Shown here: positions 10,718 to 21,357 of the stretch, in pieces
Layout of the letters: every line of letters starts with the position of its first letter
How positions within the stretch are numbered: the stretch's first letter is position 1
From: Balanoglossus misakiensis
Taxonomy: Eukaryota > Hemichordata
NCBI GenBank assembly: GCA_040954595.2
Contig: CM082596.2
Span: forward strand, 11,454,242-11,518,241
Length of the DNA: 64,000 nucleotides
Direction: 5' to 3'
Position numbers and translations under genes: made by a program
The notes under the pieces: model-generated
What the model was told of the DNA's origin: nothing
Database searches by the model: none
What the model saw: the letters and a program-made list of their open reading frames with translations, nothing else

Positions 10718-11180
10718 TAATAATAATAATAATAATAATAATTTATTTGTATAGCGTCAGTATCCACAAAAAATGTGATCAATGATGCTTAAAGCAAAAG
10801 TACAATACAACAAATGGCTAAAAAACAGATTTAAAAAGTAAAGTTTTAACATTTGATTTAAAAACAGATAAGTCTGGTGCCTGGCGAATGGTGAGTGGAA
10901 GATTATTCCAAAGAATTGGAGCAGCAACAGTAAAAGCACGATCACCATAACTCTTGGTGCGTGATCGAACAGGGCAGAGTTTGAACTGATCAGCTGACCT
11001 TAAATTGCGACACGGAACATATAGATTAGTCATGCTAGAAAGATAGATTGGACCAAGTTTATGAATGGATTTAAAAATGAGAACTAACATCTTAAAAACA
11101 ATACGCTCTGTAACAGGTAGCCAGTGCAACTGATACAAAATTGGAGTGATGTGACAGGTGATTTTTGAACGAGTAACAAT
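10718..11180 (-). mobile_element. 5'-truncated CR1/L2-type LINE, 3' end only
   Basis: On the minus strand it codes the C-terminal RT extension (LHWLPVTERIVFK, then SYGDRAFTVAAPILWNNLP) and ends in a 3' untranslated part with an (ATT)n tail, on the plus strand (AAT)n. TAGAAA flanks it at 10712-10717 and 11181-11186, and copy 2 has a single TAGAAA (27598-27603), so the insertion is precise and specific to copy 1. Confidence 0.88.
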
Positions 11181-11410
11181 TAGAAAGGGATAGCAGCTTA
11201 GCTCTATTCCGTTTCCAAAGTGTTTGTTCTTTTAAACTACCTGTGCATTTTTTTTATTTATTCTGATTATGCTAATATGCTAATTTGTTGGTTTGTCACA
11301 TCACAATTTTTGTAGGAAACTCACCCCTGGGAATTTTTTTCAGTCACTTACATACATTCATAATCACATGACATTGATGATCATGGAAAATTTGACCCTT
11401 TTCCTTGTAG

Positions 11411-11522
11411 GACTCAACCAGTGTCCACCAAATCCGTGCCATCTGTCAACCGGCTCGAAATTCCTGCTTTGATCTCACCTGCATATGTACTGGTTGCTAC
11501 AAAGGTGATAGGTGTGAGATAT
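11411..11522 (+). pseudogene. EGF-like exon with 11-bp deletion, copy 1
   Basis: The exon is 112 bp against 123 bp in copy 2 (27827-27949). Eleven bases covering the conserved NGG loop after the second cysteine are missing, which shifts the frame before the third cysteine. The acceptor (CTTGTAG) and donor (ATGTAAGT) are intact. This lesion is specific to copy 1. Confidence 0.8.
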
Positions 11523-11680
11523 GTAAGTATACAGCGCAGTCTCTTTTACCTTTTGTCTCTGATGCATTCAAATACTGCATGTTTCCTGAGCATAGGTGTA
11601 GCCATCACCACAGCAGAGCTTGGAGAGTTCTTGACATCGAATGCAAGATTACACTCTTCCCAATCAAAATCACTTTCGTA

Positions 11681-11724
11681 GCGCATAATGTCTTGATTGC
11701 CTTAGTTCAAGAAACATTATGCGC
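11681..11724. repeat. imperfect hairpin, copy 1
   Basis: GCGCATAATGT pairs with ACATTATGCGC around a short loop, with CTTGA and TCAAG extending the stem. Copy 2 keeps both arms at 28103-28146 while two loop bases differ. Confidence 0.7.
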
Positions 11725-12688
11725 GACTGGCCAATTTTACTGCCTTTTGTCAACGCACATCCACTATGGAAATTCTCACTCCAGGCCAGATAGTGTAAAT
11801 TTGCATATGAGTCTACAGGTATGCTTGAAGTCAAGTCAAGCATTTGCAAGGAACCCTCCTCCAGTACACAGGTCTTTGATTTCATGAAGGGAAGCCCTTG
11901 CCTCACAGTCACTGCCACATGATCTATGGAGGTGTGAACAACTTGATACCAGCCTAATATAAGTTGTAGGCACAATCACTCCACACACCCTTGCCATAAT
12001 TCTGCACAGCCTTGTGAAATACCCGGACTGTTAGACAAAAGATGCTTGTTTTGGACGCTGTCAGACTCAGAGGTGCCAAATTCCTGTTTAACTTGTCCAG
12101 ATGTGTTCCATAAATGATCGCTGCGTTCAACCACGTTGCACTTTTCTCGTCTTCTGCGAGATGTTCTAAGGTGTTTGTGACAACTTCACGCAAAACGCGA
12201 GACTTTGCGTTAGTTTATACACAGTTTATTTGCAAATTGGATTATTGGGATTTACCTGGAAATAATGTATGCAAAAGAACATCATTTCAAGAAAAAACTG
12301 GAGTTGCGCGTCCTTCTTTCTCTAGTGTCCATGGTCAAACAAGTGAGTATATACTTTCAAGACACCCTGCAAACAAACAAGCAATCTTCATTCCGTAGAT
12401 CTTTAAGCATATTTATGCATTGTAAATTTTGATGTGAAACTTCAAATTTTATTGGTCTTGTTGCCAAACTTCTGAAGAAATGAGGATATTGTTTTGAAGG
12501 GTATTTTATCAGTAGATAACAAATACCATGGCCCTCCATGCAAATACCCACATGGTAAATTAAAACTGTTGCAGGTGTATTTGATTTCCACATATGGATT
12601 ACATGTGGGATAATATTGGGTGCTGGCAGTTTCAGTAAATGAACTGCTCTATTGCTGAGATAACAATAGGTTGCACTTTTTATTGCAG

Positions 12689-12811
12689 TCCAAGATCCAT
12701 GCCAGCAAAACAGCTGTCTCAACGGGGCTGTATGTAATGCAGTGGCCAACTCCTGCACGGCATATACCTGTGCCTGTACTGGTTGCTATGAGGGTAACCG
12801 TTGTGAAATAT
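12689..12811 (+). CDS. intact eight-Cys EGF-like exon, copy 1 only
   Basis: A 123-bp open exon, phase 1 at both ends, reads QDPCQQNSCLNGAVCNA, then NSCTAYTCACTGCYEGNRCE. Cysteine spacing is C-x4-C-x5-C-x6-C-x4-C-x-C-x2-C-x5-C: the six-cysteine EGF framework plus one extra cysteine in the third loop and one replacing the usual residue after glycine near the end. Acceptor TATTGCAG and donor GTAAGT are good. The block is absent from copy 2, which carries other EGF exons in its place. Confidence 0.75.
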
Positions 12812-13206
12812 GTAAGTTTCTGACGTACCGTAAATGACAATCTTTTGGGCACTTTCTCTTCATAGCAATTGAATTGTGTGGTAACTTCTCATTTCTAAAA
12901 TTTCCCCAAGAGAAAAGAAAGGAAAAGAAAACAGAAATTTCATTTGTATGTCTGTGCAATTTAGGATAGGCACGAACTTGTGAGGAAGTGTACGAAGCTG
13001 GATGTTTTCATCACTCAAATATACAAGAGTTGCCTCTTGAAGACTAGTGTCTGTAGAGATAATTGTGCATGTGAGGTAATCTCTCCTAAGGTGGTGCACA
13101 CATCTGAGTATTAAGTAAAAGAGACGTCCTTAATTATCCTTACTATTTGGCTTGAAAAATCAATCTTTAATACTAGGTGTTCTGATTAGAGAGGTGTCCA
13201 TGAGGT

Positions 13207-13258
13207 GACTACACCTGTTTCTGCCAGTAGTGTTGGACTGGGGCCATCTGTGCCGTAG
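13207..13258 (+). pseudogene. 3' remnant of an EGF-like exon, copy 1
   Basis: The stretch codes the last part of a module (YTCFC, then Q-stop-CWTGAIC) and ends at a good GTAG/GTGTGT donor. Its 5' part, present in copy 2 at 30897, is deleted here. The same TAG follows CAG in both copies. A shorter scrap, ACGAACTTGTGAG near 12972, is likewise the tail of the copy 2 exon at 30426. Confidence 0.7.
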
Positions 13259-13652
13259 GTGTGTCGAATTCAACTGTTTTATGACACAGCGTGGTATATA
13301 AACCCTCATTTTTGGTATTCTCAATGTGATAGATGGACCCATACACCAATAAATGGGGTGGAAGCATTACAAAGTTTCATCCTTTCAAAATTTGCTGATG
13401 TAGGGTCAAAATTGAGTGTGAGGTGCACGTTAAAAAGGAAAGCCTTCTGTATCATGTTGATGGCACATTTTTTAATTTTTCAAGATCCTTACAGAAAAAT
13501 CCTAGCAGCATTATGTTATTTTAAATGTACAGGTTTGAAACAAGGAATGAAGACATTGCTCACATATATAATTTAAACAAAATGAACATCACAAGTACAT
13601 GTACAAGTTTTTGACAAGCAGGTCATTGATACTTTCATTTTTGTTTTGGCAG

Positions 13653-13774
13653 CCATTGATCAGTTATACTCTATGCCTTGTCAAAATGTGGTGGCACATG
13701 CGTTGCGTGAGACGGCTGTTTCCTGTTTGACTGTATGTGTACCGAATGCTTCACTGGTGCCACATGTACAATGC
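13653..13774 (+). pseudogene. EGF-like exon, 2-bp insertion and TGA, copy 1
   Basis: The exon spans 122 bp, so it breaks the frame. It starts IDQLYSMPCQN, then AATGTGGTGG carries two extra bases. The shifted frame gives GGTCVA, a TGA at 13708-13710, and DGCFLFDCMCTECFTG with a cysteine near the donor ATGC/GTAAGT. Copy 2 has the same faults at 31414-31535. Confidence 0.7.
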
Positions 13775-14069
13775 GTAAGTACAAACCAATATTATTTTAT
13801 TCAATGCAAAACACTTGTTATGTATTATATAATATAAATACGGTACACATATTAAAGCCCTGGTAACTCAAACTTTGGGCTAGCTTAATGTTATCACTAT
13901 TTTTGTTTTCGGTTGCAACTGTGGTTTCTTGTCACACTCTAAAGGATTTGACAGCATTTGGTTTTTCAAAACAGCCCTTTGGTTGTTGTCATGTATACAT
14001 GTACATGACTGTGGAGTGTAGTTTGTAGATTCTGTAATTTTGACAATATCTTGACTGCACATCCCACAG

Positions 14070-14192
14070 CTGTCAACCAGTGTCAACCCATCCAGTGTCG
14101 GAATGGTGGAAACTGTGTGCTGACGCCCAATTGGTGTACTGAATTCACATGCTCCTGTACAAGCTGTTACTCCGGCGATTTATGTCAGACAT
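14070..14192 (+). CDS. intact eight-Cys EGF-like exon, copy 1 only
   Basis: A 123-bp exon, phase 1-1, reads VNQCQPIQCRNGGNCVLTP, then WCTEFTCSCTSCYSGDLCQT. All eight cysteines are present with the spacing of the exon at 12689. Acceptor CCCACAG and donor GTGAGT are sound. It lies just beyond the end of homology with copy 2. Confidence 0.75.
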
Positions 14193-14576
14193 GTGAGTGA
14201 TTTTAAATTTCAGATGAAGAGGAACATAATAACATAACACATAATCGGCTTGCAGTTGGTTTCTTCCAACCTGTATCAAACAGTGAATAACGACACAATT
14301 TTGGGGAAATTTATTAAGAATGTGTGTGCCATAAAAGGGGATTGTGTATTTGACCAAACAACAACCTGCACCGTATGGTACACTAAGACACTATTACACC
14401 TGTGTCAAAATTTCATTACTTTTCTTTTGTTGAACATGGAAGAAATTTGTCACAGTGATGTTCTGTTGACCAACTGAGATTTTTACCACTCAACCCTGAC
14501 TGCACAAATCTGTTTAAAGTATATGTAGTAAATATTAACTGTACACAATTTATATCACTTTCTCTTCTGTGCACAG

Positions 14577-14694
14577 ATTTGAATCCGTGTCAGCCCAACC
14601 CTTGTCTAAACAGTGGATTCTGCCAGCAAGTGTCCTGCACCGAGTTCAGATGCCAGAGTCCGCGCTGTTTTGATCGGAACCACGTGCGCTGAAC
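14577..14694 (+). pseudogene. EGF-like exon with a one-base shift
   Basis: At 118 bp the exon is not a multiple of three. It reads LNPCQPNPCLNSGFCQQ, then SCTEFRCQ and PRCF, after which an extra G at TTTTGATCGG moves the ending GTTCAE-like codons out of frame and exposes TGA. Splice sites GCACAG and GTAAGC look usable. Confidence 0.68.
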
Positions 14695-14907
14695 GTAAGC
14701 AAACCAGTGTCAGATTTCCCGCACAAAGTAGAAATCGCTGGGCTTTGTCATTGATATTGTCTCAATAAAGTTGCCTGTGAGTGTGCAGCTAACCAAGAGA
14801 CTTATATGCACTACCGTAGCCATGATGAATATTTTCATTGACTCAAATGCTCATCAGTGTGTTGCTATTTTTCCAACCGTAAATTGAAACATCAGAAAGT
14901 TATGACA

Positions 14908-14942
14908 TCAACTACCCCCACCCCCACCCCACCCCACCCCCA
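14908..14942. repeat. C-rich (CCCCA)n tract
   Basis: Cytosine runs broken by single A bases, within an intron of copy 1. Confidence 0.85.
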
Positions 14943-15138
14943 ACTAGTAAATATTATAAGATGCTGTAATTATGATATAGATGGTAGCACCAAGCTTGGA
15001 TCAAGTGGTCTTCATTATCCTTCACAAATTAACATGATCACACGGATGTGCAATCTTCTGACAGTCTGCTACAGATTTCACTTCCCACTCAAGTGTGTAA
15101 GACCCTAATGTGATACTTTTCATTTCTCTCACCCTTAG

Positions 15139-15261
15139 CGATCAACCAGTGTCTTCTAAACCCATGTCTGAATAACGGAGTGTATCAGCCACTTCAAGGC
15201 TCCTGCTCAATCTACACCTGCAACTGTCCAACCTGCTACACTGGGCAAACATGTGTTACAT
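15139..15261 (+). CDS. EGF-like exon lacking the third cysteine
   Basis: A 123-bp open exon, phase 1-1, reads INQCLLNPCLNNGVYQP, then GSCSIYTCNCPTCYTGQTC. The third cysteine is tyrosine (TAT at 15183-15185), which should leave its normal partner unpaired. Splice sites CCTTAG and GTAAGT are good. The reading frame is intact, but the fold is probably weakened. Confidence 0.7.
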
Positions 15262-17101
15262 GTAAGTCACAAGTTTTTAGGTCCCATTGGTATGTACCAT
15301 GGTACCTTATGGGATTGGTTACGTCTGTATGTATGGATGGATGGATGGATGTTTGTTCAAATGAAGATGTCATTGCCAAAAATATGCAAATTAGCTGGGA
15401 AAATGTGAAATTGGTCAAAACTCAAAAACTGGACAACCACTGGTCATATTGATTTGAAAATTGGTATGCATTAACCTTATATCAACCTCATACAATCCTG
15501 TATGTTTTGAGCTAATATTATCGATTTCCTATTTTTTATGCATTTTTTTGTATTTTTCCATGTTATTGGTAAAAAGTCTTTGAAATTTAGTATGAAGCTT
15601 CCTAATGGTTGTCTAAGTAACCATAGTTTTATTCAAATTGTTGCAAAATTTGCATATCTATAATTTTGAGCAATAGTTGCCATTTTTGGTCAAAAAATGT
15701 TTTTCTTTAAAACCTCATGCCAGATTGCTTTGCAATTTGGTAGGCATATTCGTAGGGGTAACCTAAATAATATGTTGTAAAAAAATGTGATATTTGCATA
15801 AATGTGTTATCGGGGAAACTTTTGCAATTTTTGTCAAAAATTGTTTTCTCTGAAACCGCTTGTCCTATTGCATTGAACTTTGGCAGCATGTTCCTTGTAG
15901 TGATTGAAGTAAGATATTGTACAATTTTGGTGATATTTGCATATTTGTGTTTTTGCCACATTTGAACAAATATTTTCTGTGAAACTGCTTGTTGGATTGC
16001 TTTGAAATTAGTTTTTTCTCTGATTGCTTTGAAATTTAGGATATAATTTCATAACACATACCTGTATATGTGCAACTTTTATTCAATTCTGAGATCAGAA
16101 AGATTAAATATTTAGCGAGTTTTTTTGGTAAGTTTCTTTGTTTTTGGTTAGCAAATCTTCTCCTAAACAAATTGTCCAGTTATTTCTAAAGTTACTATTT
16201 ACAAGGAGTTGTTACCTCAAACAAAGACATGTTTACATAACTTAAATAGGCCAGCTGTTACAGAGACCACCAGCTATCAAATTTTAATTACCAGTGGCAG
16301 GTCAGTGTGTGTCTGTTCCAGGACTGACTGAAAGAAGTTGCTTCGCATGTGTGTTTGTACAGACAATTTTTGGTCAATTTTTTTTCTAGCACCACTTGTA
16401 AGACTGCCAGGACACATGACAGTTTATTGGGCATGTTCCTTGTTAATGTTTTTACATTCCATATTTCTACATGGTCAGATCATATCTGCTTGCAAATGTC
16501 ACCTGTAATTTTTATTCTGGTGTGTCACTGTTTCCGCATAATCCTCAAATGTCATCAGATATCCGAATGTGATGAAAACAGTGTGTTTTGAGTGTTTTTT
16601 AAATGACCTTTTGGGTTAAAAGTGGCAAAAATGGCAATTTTGTCTTGAAAGGGGTCAATAAGACTGACTTTTTTTGGAATTAGCACCATATTTTACATTG
16701 AATGGACTAGTCTAGGACTTTCCTTACCAAAAATTCTGTTTAATCTTCTGTAACATGTATACTAGTATACATGTAGCTGCCTGATAGTTTGCCCTGTGTG
16801 TGTAATTGCTGAGTGACATAACGCATTCTGTGATTGGTGCAGTCACGTAACCACCAATCAGATCGCTTGTTGTAAGGAGAACTGCACGACCTTTAACCGC
16901 ATTAGCATACCTGATTTTTAGGGCTCGATATTACCTCTGAGGACGCAATATTTAAGTTGAAGTTTTTTTTCTTTTATCATATTAGAGCAAGAAGACTTGT
17001 TTTTTATGTAAAAGAAATAGACCCTAATATACAGAGTGCATTTTGAAATGATAGGCAGGTCCGGCCCATAGCCTAATTCTTCATTTTTCTGTCATGCGTA
17101 G
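15262..17101. other. long intron of copy 1
   Basis: No coding feature. The part from 15530 to 16050 is a degenerate tandem repeat listed separately. TACATGTATACTAGTATACATGTA-like palindromic words occur near 16757-16775. The rest shows nothing I can name. Confidence 0.45.
15530..16050. repeat. degenerate ~130-bp intronic tandem repeat
   Basis: Diverged units share words such as TCTGAAACCGCTTG, ATTGCTTTGAAATTTGG and GATATTTGCATA; the ATTGC(T/A)TTG word recurs at about 15724, 15868, 15995 and 16022. Four or so units are seen. Confidence 0.6.
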
Positions 17102-17217
17102 GAATTGATCAGTGCTAACAACCCATGTCAAAATGGCAGCACTTGCCAACCCTAACCTCGTGTGTGGCATTGACGTGCACCTGCCAAGGATGCTATACTG
17201 GGAGCGCTGTGAAAATT
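17102..17217 (+). pseudogene. heavily degraded EGF-like exon
   Basis: At 116 bp the exon is out of frame. Fragments IDQC, NPCQNGSTCQP and LTCTCQGCYTGSA appear in different frames, with stops between them, and the donor ATT/GTCAGT is weak. It is recognisable only through the conserved EGF words and the acceptor GCGTAG. Confidence 0.6.
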
Positions 17218-17610
17218 GTCAGTCAGTTTCTTTTGTCAAATTAATCAATATGTGTGGGACTGTTATACATGTATATAAAACAGAATACTGTGATGGAAAA
17301 TTCTATAACTTAATGTTTCAGTGGATATATGACTTAAAGTTAGCAGGATGCAGTGAATTCAACAGAAAGTGTAATTTCCTCTTGTGTGAGCTCTGTGCGA
17401 CTGTGCCAATGAAAATCTCACCACAAACAAAAATGACAGGTATACACTGTATATTAGCAGCTTTGTCTCTGTAATAGCCATAGTGTTTTGAAGTTGAAAA
17501 CTTGCAAAGTGTGCAGTTTTATTCACACTACAAAGGAAACATTGTTGAAACGGATTATCTGTGTACATTGTCAAACTGTACACTTGTCGTGAGATTTATT
17601 CTCAATTATA

Positions 17611-18731
17611 TTATATCATGCTACCGTCCGCAATTCTGATTGGACGAGAGCTAAATCCAGCGATGCTAAAATACTCAATAATGCACTGCTGGCAGTGGTA
17701 AAACGGGCTTTCTGTTTGCCACATGGGTTTGTTCTTTAGGTTGTTGTATGTGTTTACACTCAGCATGTTTATTGTAGAACCAGGGTCGATCAGTGAGGCA
17801 ACTGCTGTTTGTTCTATTTGCACTGTTACTCGAGGCCTCCTGCCATTTGATTGTTGTGCAGTGAAGCAGTATTCATCTCCCGAGCTGTCTTCCACTTTAT
17901 GCACAGCTTTGACAGTTTCATCCTTGTCTACCCTATTTGCCTTGCCTTTTGATCGGCAGCATTTGGCAAAATGGTTATGTTTGCCACACTTCCTGCATGA
18001 CTTGCCTTTAGCTGGACATACTGAGTCATGTGGATAGGTGCCACCACAATAATAACAAGTGGACGGTCCTTTCGCTGGCTGCTGATGAGCTCTCTTTTGT
18101 TTATTTGGTTTCGGGCGTTGGTGGCGCTGTTTTCTGACCGCATTCACTGATGCCGTATCTGCACCATTATTTTGGGTTTTCTCCTCAATCCCACTAGCCT
18201 GAACCTCTGATACCTCAAATGAATGGCTGTACTCAGTATATTCTCTAGTGTCGTCTCCTCCCGAAGAGCACGACGTCTGAGACAGGCTGATGTGAATCCT
18301 CGTATGATTTGTGATTTGACCTCTTGATCCTTTTTGGTGAAGTCACATATGTTTCTGCTAGGCGTTGCAAACAAGTGTGATAGGCATCAATCGATTCGCC
18401 GTTGTTTTGTATGGTGTCTCTGAAGATGAATCGTTCGTATTCAATGTTCCGTTTGGGTGAGAAGTACGACGTAAGCTTTAATTTGGCTGTTTCACAGCTC
18501 GTTCCTGTATCTGGTAGAGTATCAAAGAAGTCGGAAACTTCCTCACCTGCCCAGTGCAATAGCAGTGCACGTTGTGGCTTGTCATCTGTAATGTTGAATG
18601 CGACAAATGCGTTTTCTACTCTAGCCATGTACTTTTTCCATCTCGTACTGGTGGTTGTCGGGTCTGAATGAACAGGAAAACTCGGCATTGATGGCTAGCT
18701 GATTCTCCATGTTCTCCGTCCTCGTCGCCAA
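17611..18731 (-). pseudogene. gag: second Ty3/gypsy remnant: Gag and partial protease
   Basis: Read on the minus strand, a Gag frame starts at 18688 (WKKYMARVENAF, ALLLHWAGEEVSDFFDTLP) and breaks into a second and third frame near 18300 and 18147. Zinc-knuckle sequence (CYYCGGTYPHDSVC and CRKCGKHNHFAKCC) leads to a protease active site that reads DPGS instead of D-S/T-G-S. The frame ends near 17611 without RT. It sits in the intron between the exons at 17102 and 19105. At least two frameshifts and the proline in the active site make it dead. Confidence 0.85.
18719..18731 (-). other. probable primer-binding site of the second gypsy element
   Basis: The minus strand reads TTGGCGACGAGGA about 30 bases upstream of the Gag start. 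This matches the TGGCGACGAGG found at this place in Mag-like and related gypsy elements as I know them. Confidence 0.55.
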
Positions 18732-18732
18732 A

Positions 18733-18903
18733 TATAGAATCGTGGGTGGGCAATAATGACAACACGAGACACCAAGTCCGGCATGTAAGAGTGAGAGTGC
18801 CTAGCCACGTTCACGCACTTTATTCATAATGACCCAAATGTTGCATTACGTCATTTTACAGAATGTATAAAGTATAGATGCTCACTAGTGTTTGGACACT
18901 ACA
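18733..18903 (-). mobile_element. probable short 5' LTR of the second gypsy element
   Basis: Read on the minus strand this ~170-bp block starts TGTAGTGTCC, contains TATA-like sequence (ACTTTATACATT) and an AATAAA signal (plus-strand TTTATT near 18819), and ends next to the primer-binding site. No partner LTR remains, so its edges are inferred. Confidence 0.5.
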
Positions 18904-19104
18904 ATATACATGTGACTGCAGTGTCTTTCCAATCATGAGTTTGCAAGGTGTCCTTCGGAGAAAATCTTCTGATTCTCTTTTCTGATTTGCTTTGCATATT
19001 TAACTTAATGATCTAATGTGTTGGAATTCCCTGTCTCAAATTTTTGATGATCAGTCTCTGCCCCATTGCTCATCGTCCCAACTTTCTTGTGTATTGAAAA
19101 CCAG

Positions 19105-19227
19105 GAATCAACCAATGTGATCCCAATCTGTGCTTGAAGAGTGGTTTCTGCCAGATGACATCTGGATCATGTGAACTGTACACATGTTTCTGTCAGAATT
19201 GTTACACTGGTGACCTTTGTGAACAAA
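19105..19227 (+). CDS. intact eight-Cys EGF-like exon, last seen in copy 1
   Basis: A 123-bp exon, phase 1-1, reads INQCDPNLCLKSGFCQM, then GSCELYTCFCQNCYTGDLCEQ, with all eight cysteines in register. Acceptor AACCAG and donor AAGTAAGT are good. No further exon is seen before the LINE at 21.36 kb, so the gene is cut or continues outside the window. Confidence 0.75.
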
Positions 19228-19662
19228 GTAAGTTTTGATTTATTGTCTTGGGTTAATAATTTATACAGTTCAAAGTATCACCATTTCTTTCAATATGTAG
19301 ATTTTTTTGTTTTTCTCTACAAGTGTAATCAAGATCTGCATGAAAATTTGTGTCGCTGTCACCGAACCTAGCTAGTCCATACAACCAACAGTATGAATCA
19401 CCACCTCATACTGGGCGTAGCCATAGGCCCTAACCCTAATAGTTACGTACTTATGAGCATTTATGTTATATATAGTTCAAAGGTCACCAAGGTCATCTGA
19501 CATTGCGGCGAAATGATTTGGTCCAATAGTTGTACCTGTCCACCAAAAATCAGCTCCCTAGGTGTATTAGTTAGCGTAGAAATAGATATGTGTTTTTCAA
19601 GGTGGGTCAAAGGTCAAGGGGTCACCCGAAATTTGGCTTCTCATTTCGGCCCCTTGGTCAGT

Positions 19663-19795
19663 CCCTGTTCACTCCATAAATGGAGACGTGTTCTGCGCAA
19701 CCGCAGTACGTGTAACCTCGTGAACTCAGATGTGCACATGCGTACAGCAGACCCTGTTCACTCCATAAATGGAGACGTGTTCTGCGCAACCACAG
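19663..19795. repeat. 89-bp tandem duplication
   Basis: CCCTGTTCACTCCATAAATG begins at 19663 and again at 19752, and both continue through GAGACGTGTTCTGCGCAACC. About 1.5 units are present. Confidence 0.85.
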
Positions 19796-20520
19796 CTGGA
19801 CCTGTGAAAGATCAAATCCGATCGACATATTTAGTTTCCGTATATTATATTGACCAATGCAGACTAAATCTAATAGAATTACTACATGTAGTATATCGTG
19901 TATAATACACACGTTTGGCAATATTGCAGTTTGAGTGTTAGATGCAGACGTGTATACCCGATCTAAATTTCCGACCTACACATGTACATGTATCACTGTT
20001 CACATGTACATACACCGTAACTGCGTTCTGAAAATGACATGGTATTTTCAAAATGTTACCCCAGATTACCCCATCATGAAACTCACACCCATTGTCCAGC
20101 AGTAGTTAGTTGACTATCCTATTCACTCAAAACAAAAAGAACGGGTGTGAAAAAGTCACTAAAACAGCATTGATACAGAGGTGTATAACACTGTCCATGA
20201 TTTCAAGAGAAAAACATGAACGCAGCCCAGGCAGATCGGTCACTGTATGTGGCGATATCTTTCTAAGTATTTCACTCAACTTGTACAGACGATGCCATGC
20301 TGTCTTCTGGAATGTGCTGGTAACGTCACACATCGAAACATATTGATGATGCCCTTCCCTGCGGCTCGGGCATCATGAATATTATTAAGGTCAAAGATCA
20401 CCATCCCTTGTGCAGGCAAAAGATCATGATATTGCCCTCGCTAACATGTGTTATTATTTAAATACGATGTTGTCATAGCTTTACTATGCAGGTATAGTAA
20501 AGCATATGCCTTGGTCCAGA

Positions 20521-20534
20521 CCCCCCCCCCCCCC
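20521..20534. repeat. poly-C run
   Basis: A pure cytosine tract, prone to length error in sequencing. Confidence 0.9.
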
Positions 20535-20773
20535 CATGGTCAATGAAAAAATATGAAATATAATGATCAAAAATCTTCTTCTCAAAATCGGCATACCCTA
20601 ATTTGAAAATTTCGCCCTTATATGGTCATCAGGTCACTTGACTAATTTAACATTCACGGACGTACTGCACCAGATCTCATTGGCCTGCATCATTGTGCCA
20701 AATTTGAGAATTGTAGGTTTAGCCGTTTTCAAGATCATAGTGGCCGATGAAAGTGCCCAAGAAGAAGAAAAAT

Positions 20774-20873
20774 GCCAGCAATACCAAAAGGGGCCCCGCT
20801 CATAGGGGCTTGGGCCCCCAAAAACGCCAGTAATACCAATAGGGGCCCCGCCCATAGGGGCTTGGGCCCCTAA
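20774..20873. repeat. two 52-bp units rich in GGGGCCCC
   Basis: GCCAGCAATACCAA and GCCAGTAATACCAA start units 52 bp apart. Each unit holds AGGGGCCCCG and CTTGGGCCCC, self-complementary words that allow strong hairpins. Confidence 0.8.
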
Positions 20874-21357
20874 TAAGTCAGTTGTAAAGTTATTACTGAG
20901 CTTGAATTTCACTAGCGCCTAAAAGTAAACAAAAACTGATGGTCAAAGTATCACAAGCTTTATTTTGGTTTGATGTAGGATGTAATATGCTTATAGCACA
21001 CTGCCAAATTAATGTCAACCAATAAGACCGGTAGGATATGATCGAAAACCACACGTATTAATGTGTAAAAGGCCGAACTTCCCAATAAATTTGGGTAGCC
21101 GACTACAGAAAGAGTCGAACCGATGCATGAACTGAAGTATCAAGACACATGGACTATTATTTATTGTTTCAGCAATTTGACTTAAATTTATAATTTCCTA
21201 TGGCAGTTTTTGCCGACAAGAATCAATGCCCGACCAAACAAAATGGACATTTTCACATGATCGTTACTGAGGTCACAAGTTAGCCAAGCCCTCATACACG
21301 CGCTATTCGGAAGTATCGGTGATCTGTTTATGTGTTTAGCTAAGGTGGTAAACTGTT

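Larger units (their letters stand above)
5208..14058. repeat. segmental duplication, copy 1 (aligned part)
   Basis: This segment realigns to 23986-31819, initially with a constant offset of 18,778 bp. The first 2.04 kb (5208-7247) shows only about two substitutions. Beyond 7248 divergence rises to roughly 2-3 percent, then falls again near 13260-14050. Copy 1 alone carries a TA-flanked MITE and a LINE fragment. It lacks about 750 bp present at 28424-29170 and the exon-bearing block at 29812-30500. It keeps the 8967-10520 block lost from copy 2. Confidence 0.93.
5681..19227 (+). pseudogene. decaying extracellular GCC2/GCC3 plus eight-Cys EGF gene, copy 1
   Basis: Fifteen exon-like blocks lie in order on the plus strand, with recognisable acceptors and mostly GTAAGT-type donors. 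The first five code GCC2/GCC3 (ephrin-receptor-like) cysteine-rich segments and the next ten code EGF-like modules. Most exon boundaries are phase 1, typical of shuffled extracellular modules. Families with this make-up are secreted or surface adhesion and matrix proteins. No signal peptide, transmembrane segment or terminal exon is visible, so both ends lie elsewhere or are lost. At least ten exons carry a stop, a frame-breaking length or a lost cysteine. Exons at 12689, 14070 and 19105 remain intact. It is probably a pseudogene, although a reduced transcript skipping bad exons (all good ones are symmetric 1-1) is possible. Confidence 0.75.
19228..21357. other. non-coding stretch between last exon of copy 1 and LINE
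   Basis: It holds an 89-bp tandem duplication (19663-19795), a C15-type run near 20521 and two 52-bp GGGGCCCC-bearing units (20774-20873), each listed separately. No exon of the EGF type or other gene is seen. Confidence 0.45.

Noticed and set aside
14857-15108. 83-codon frame near a C-rich tract
   Set aside because: Intronic, low complexity, with no match to the EGF pattern and no splice sites.
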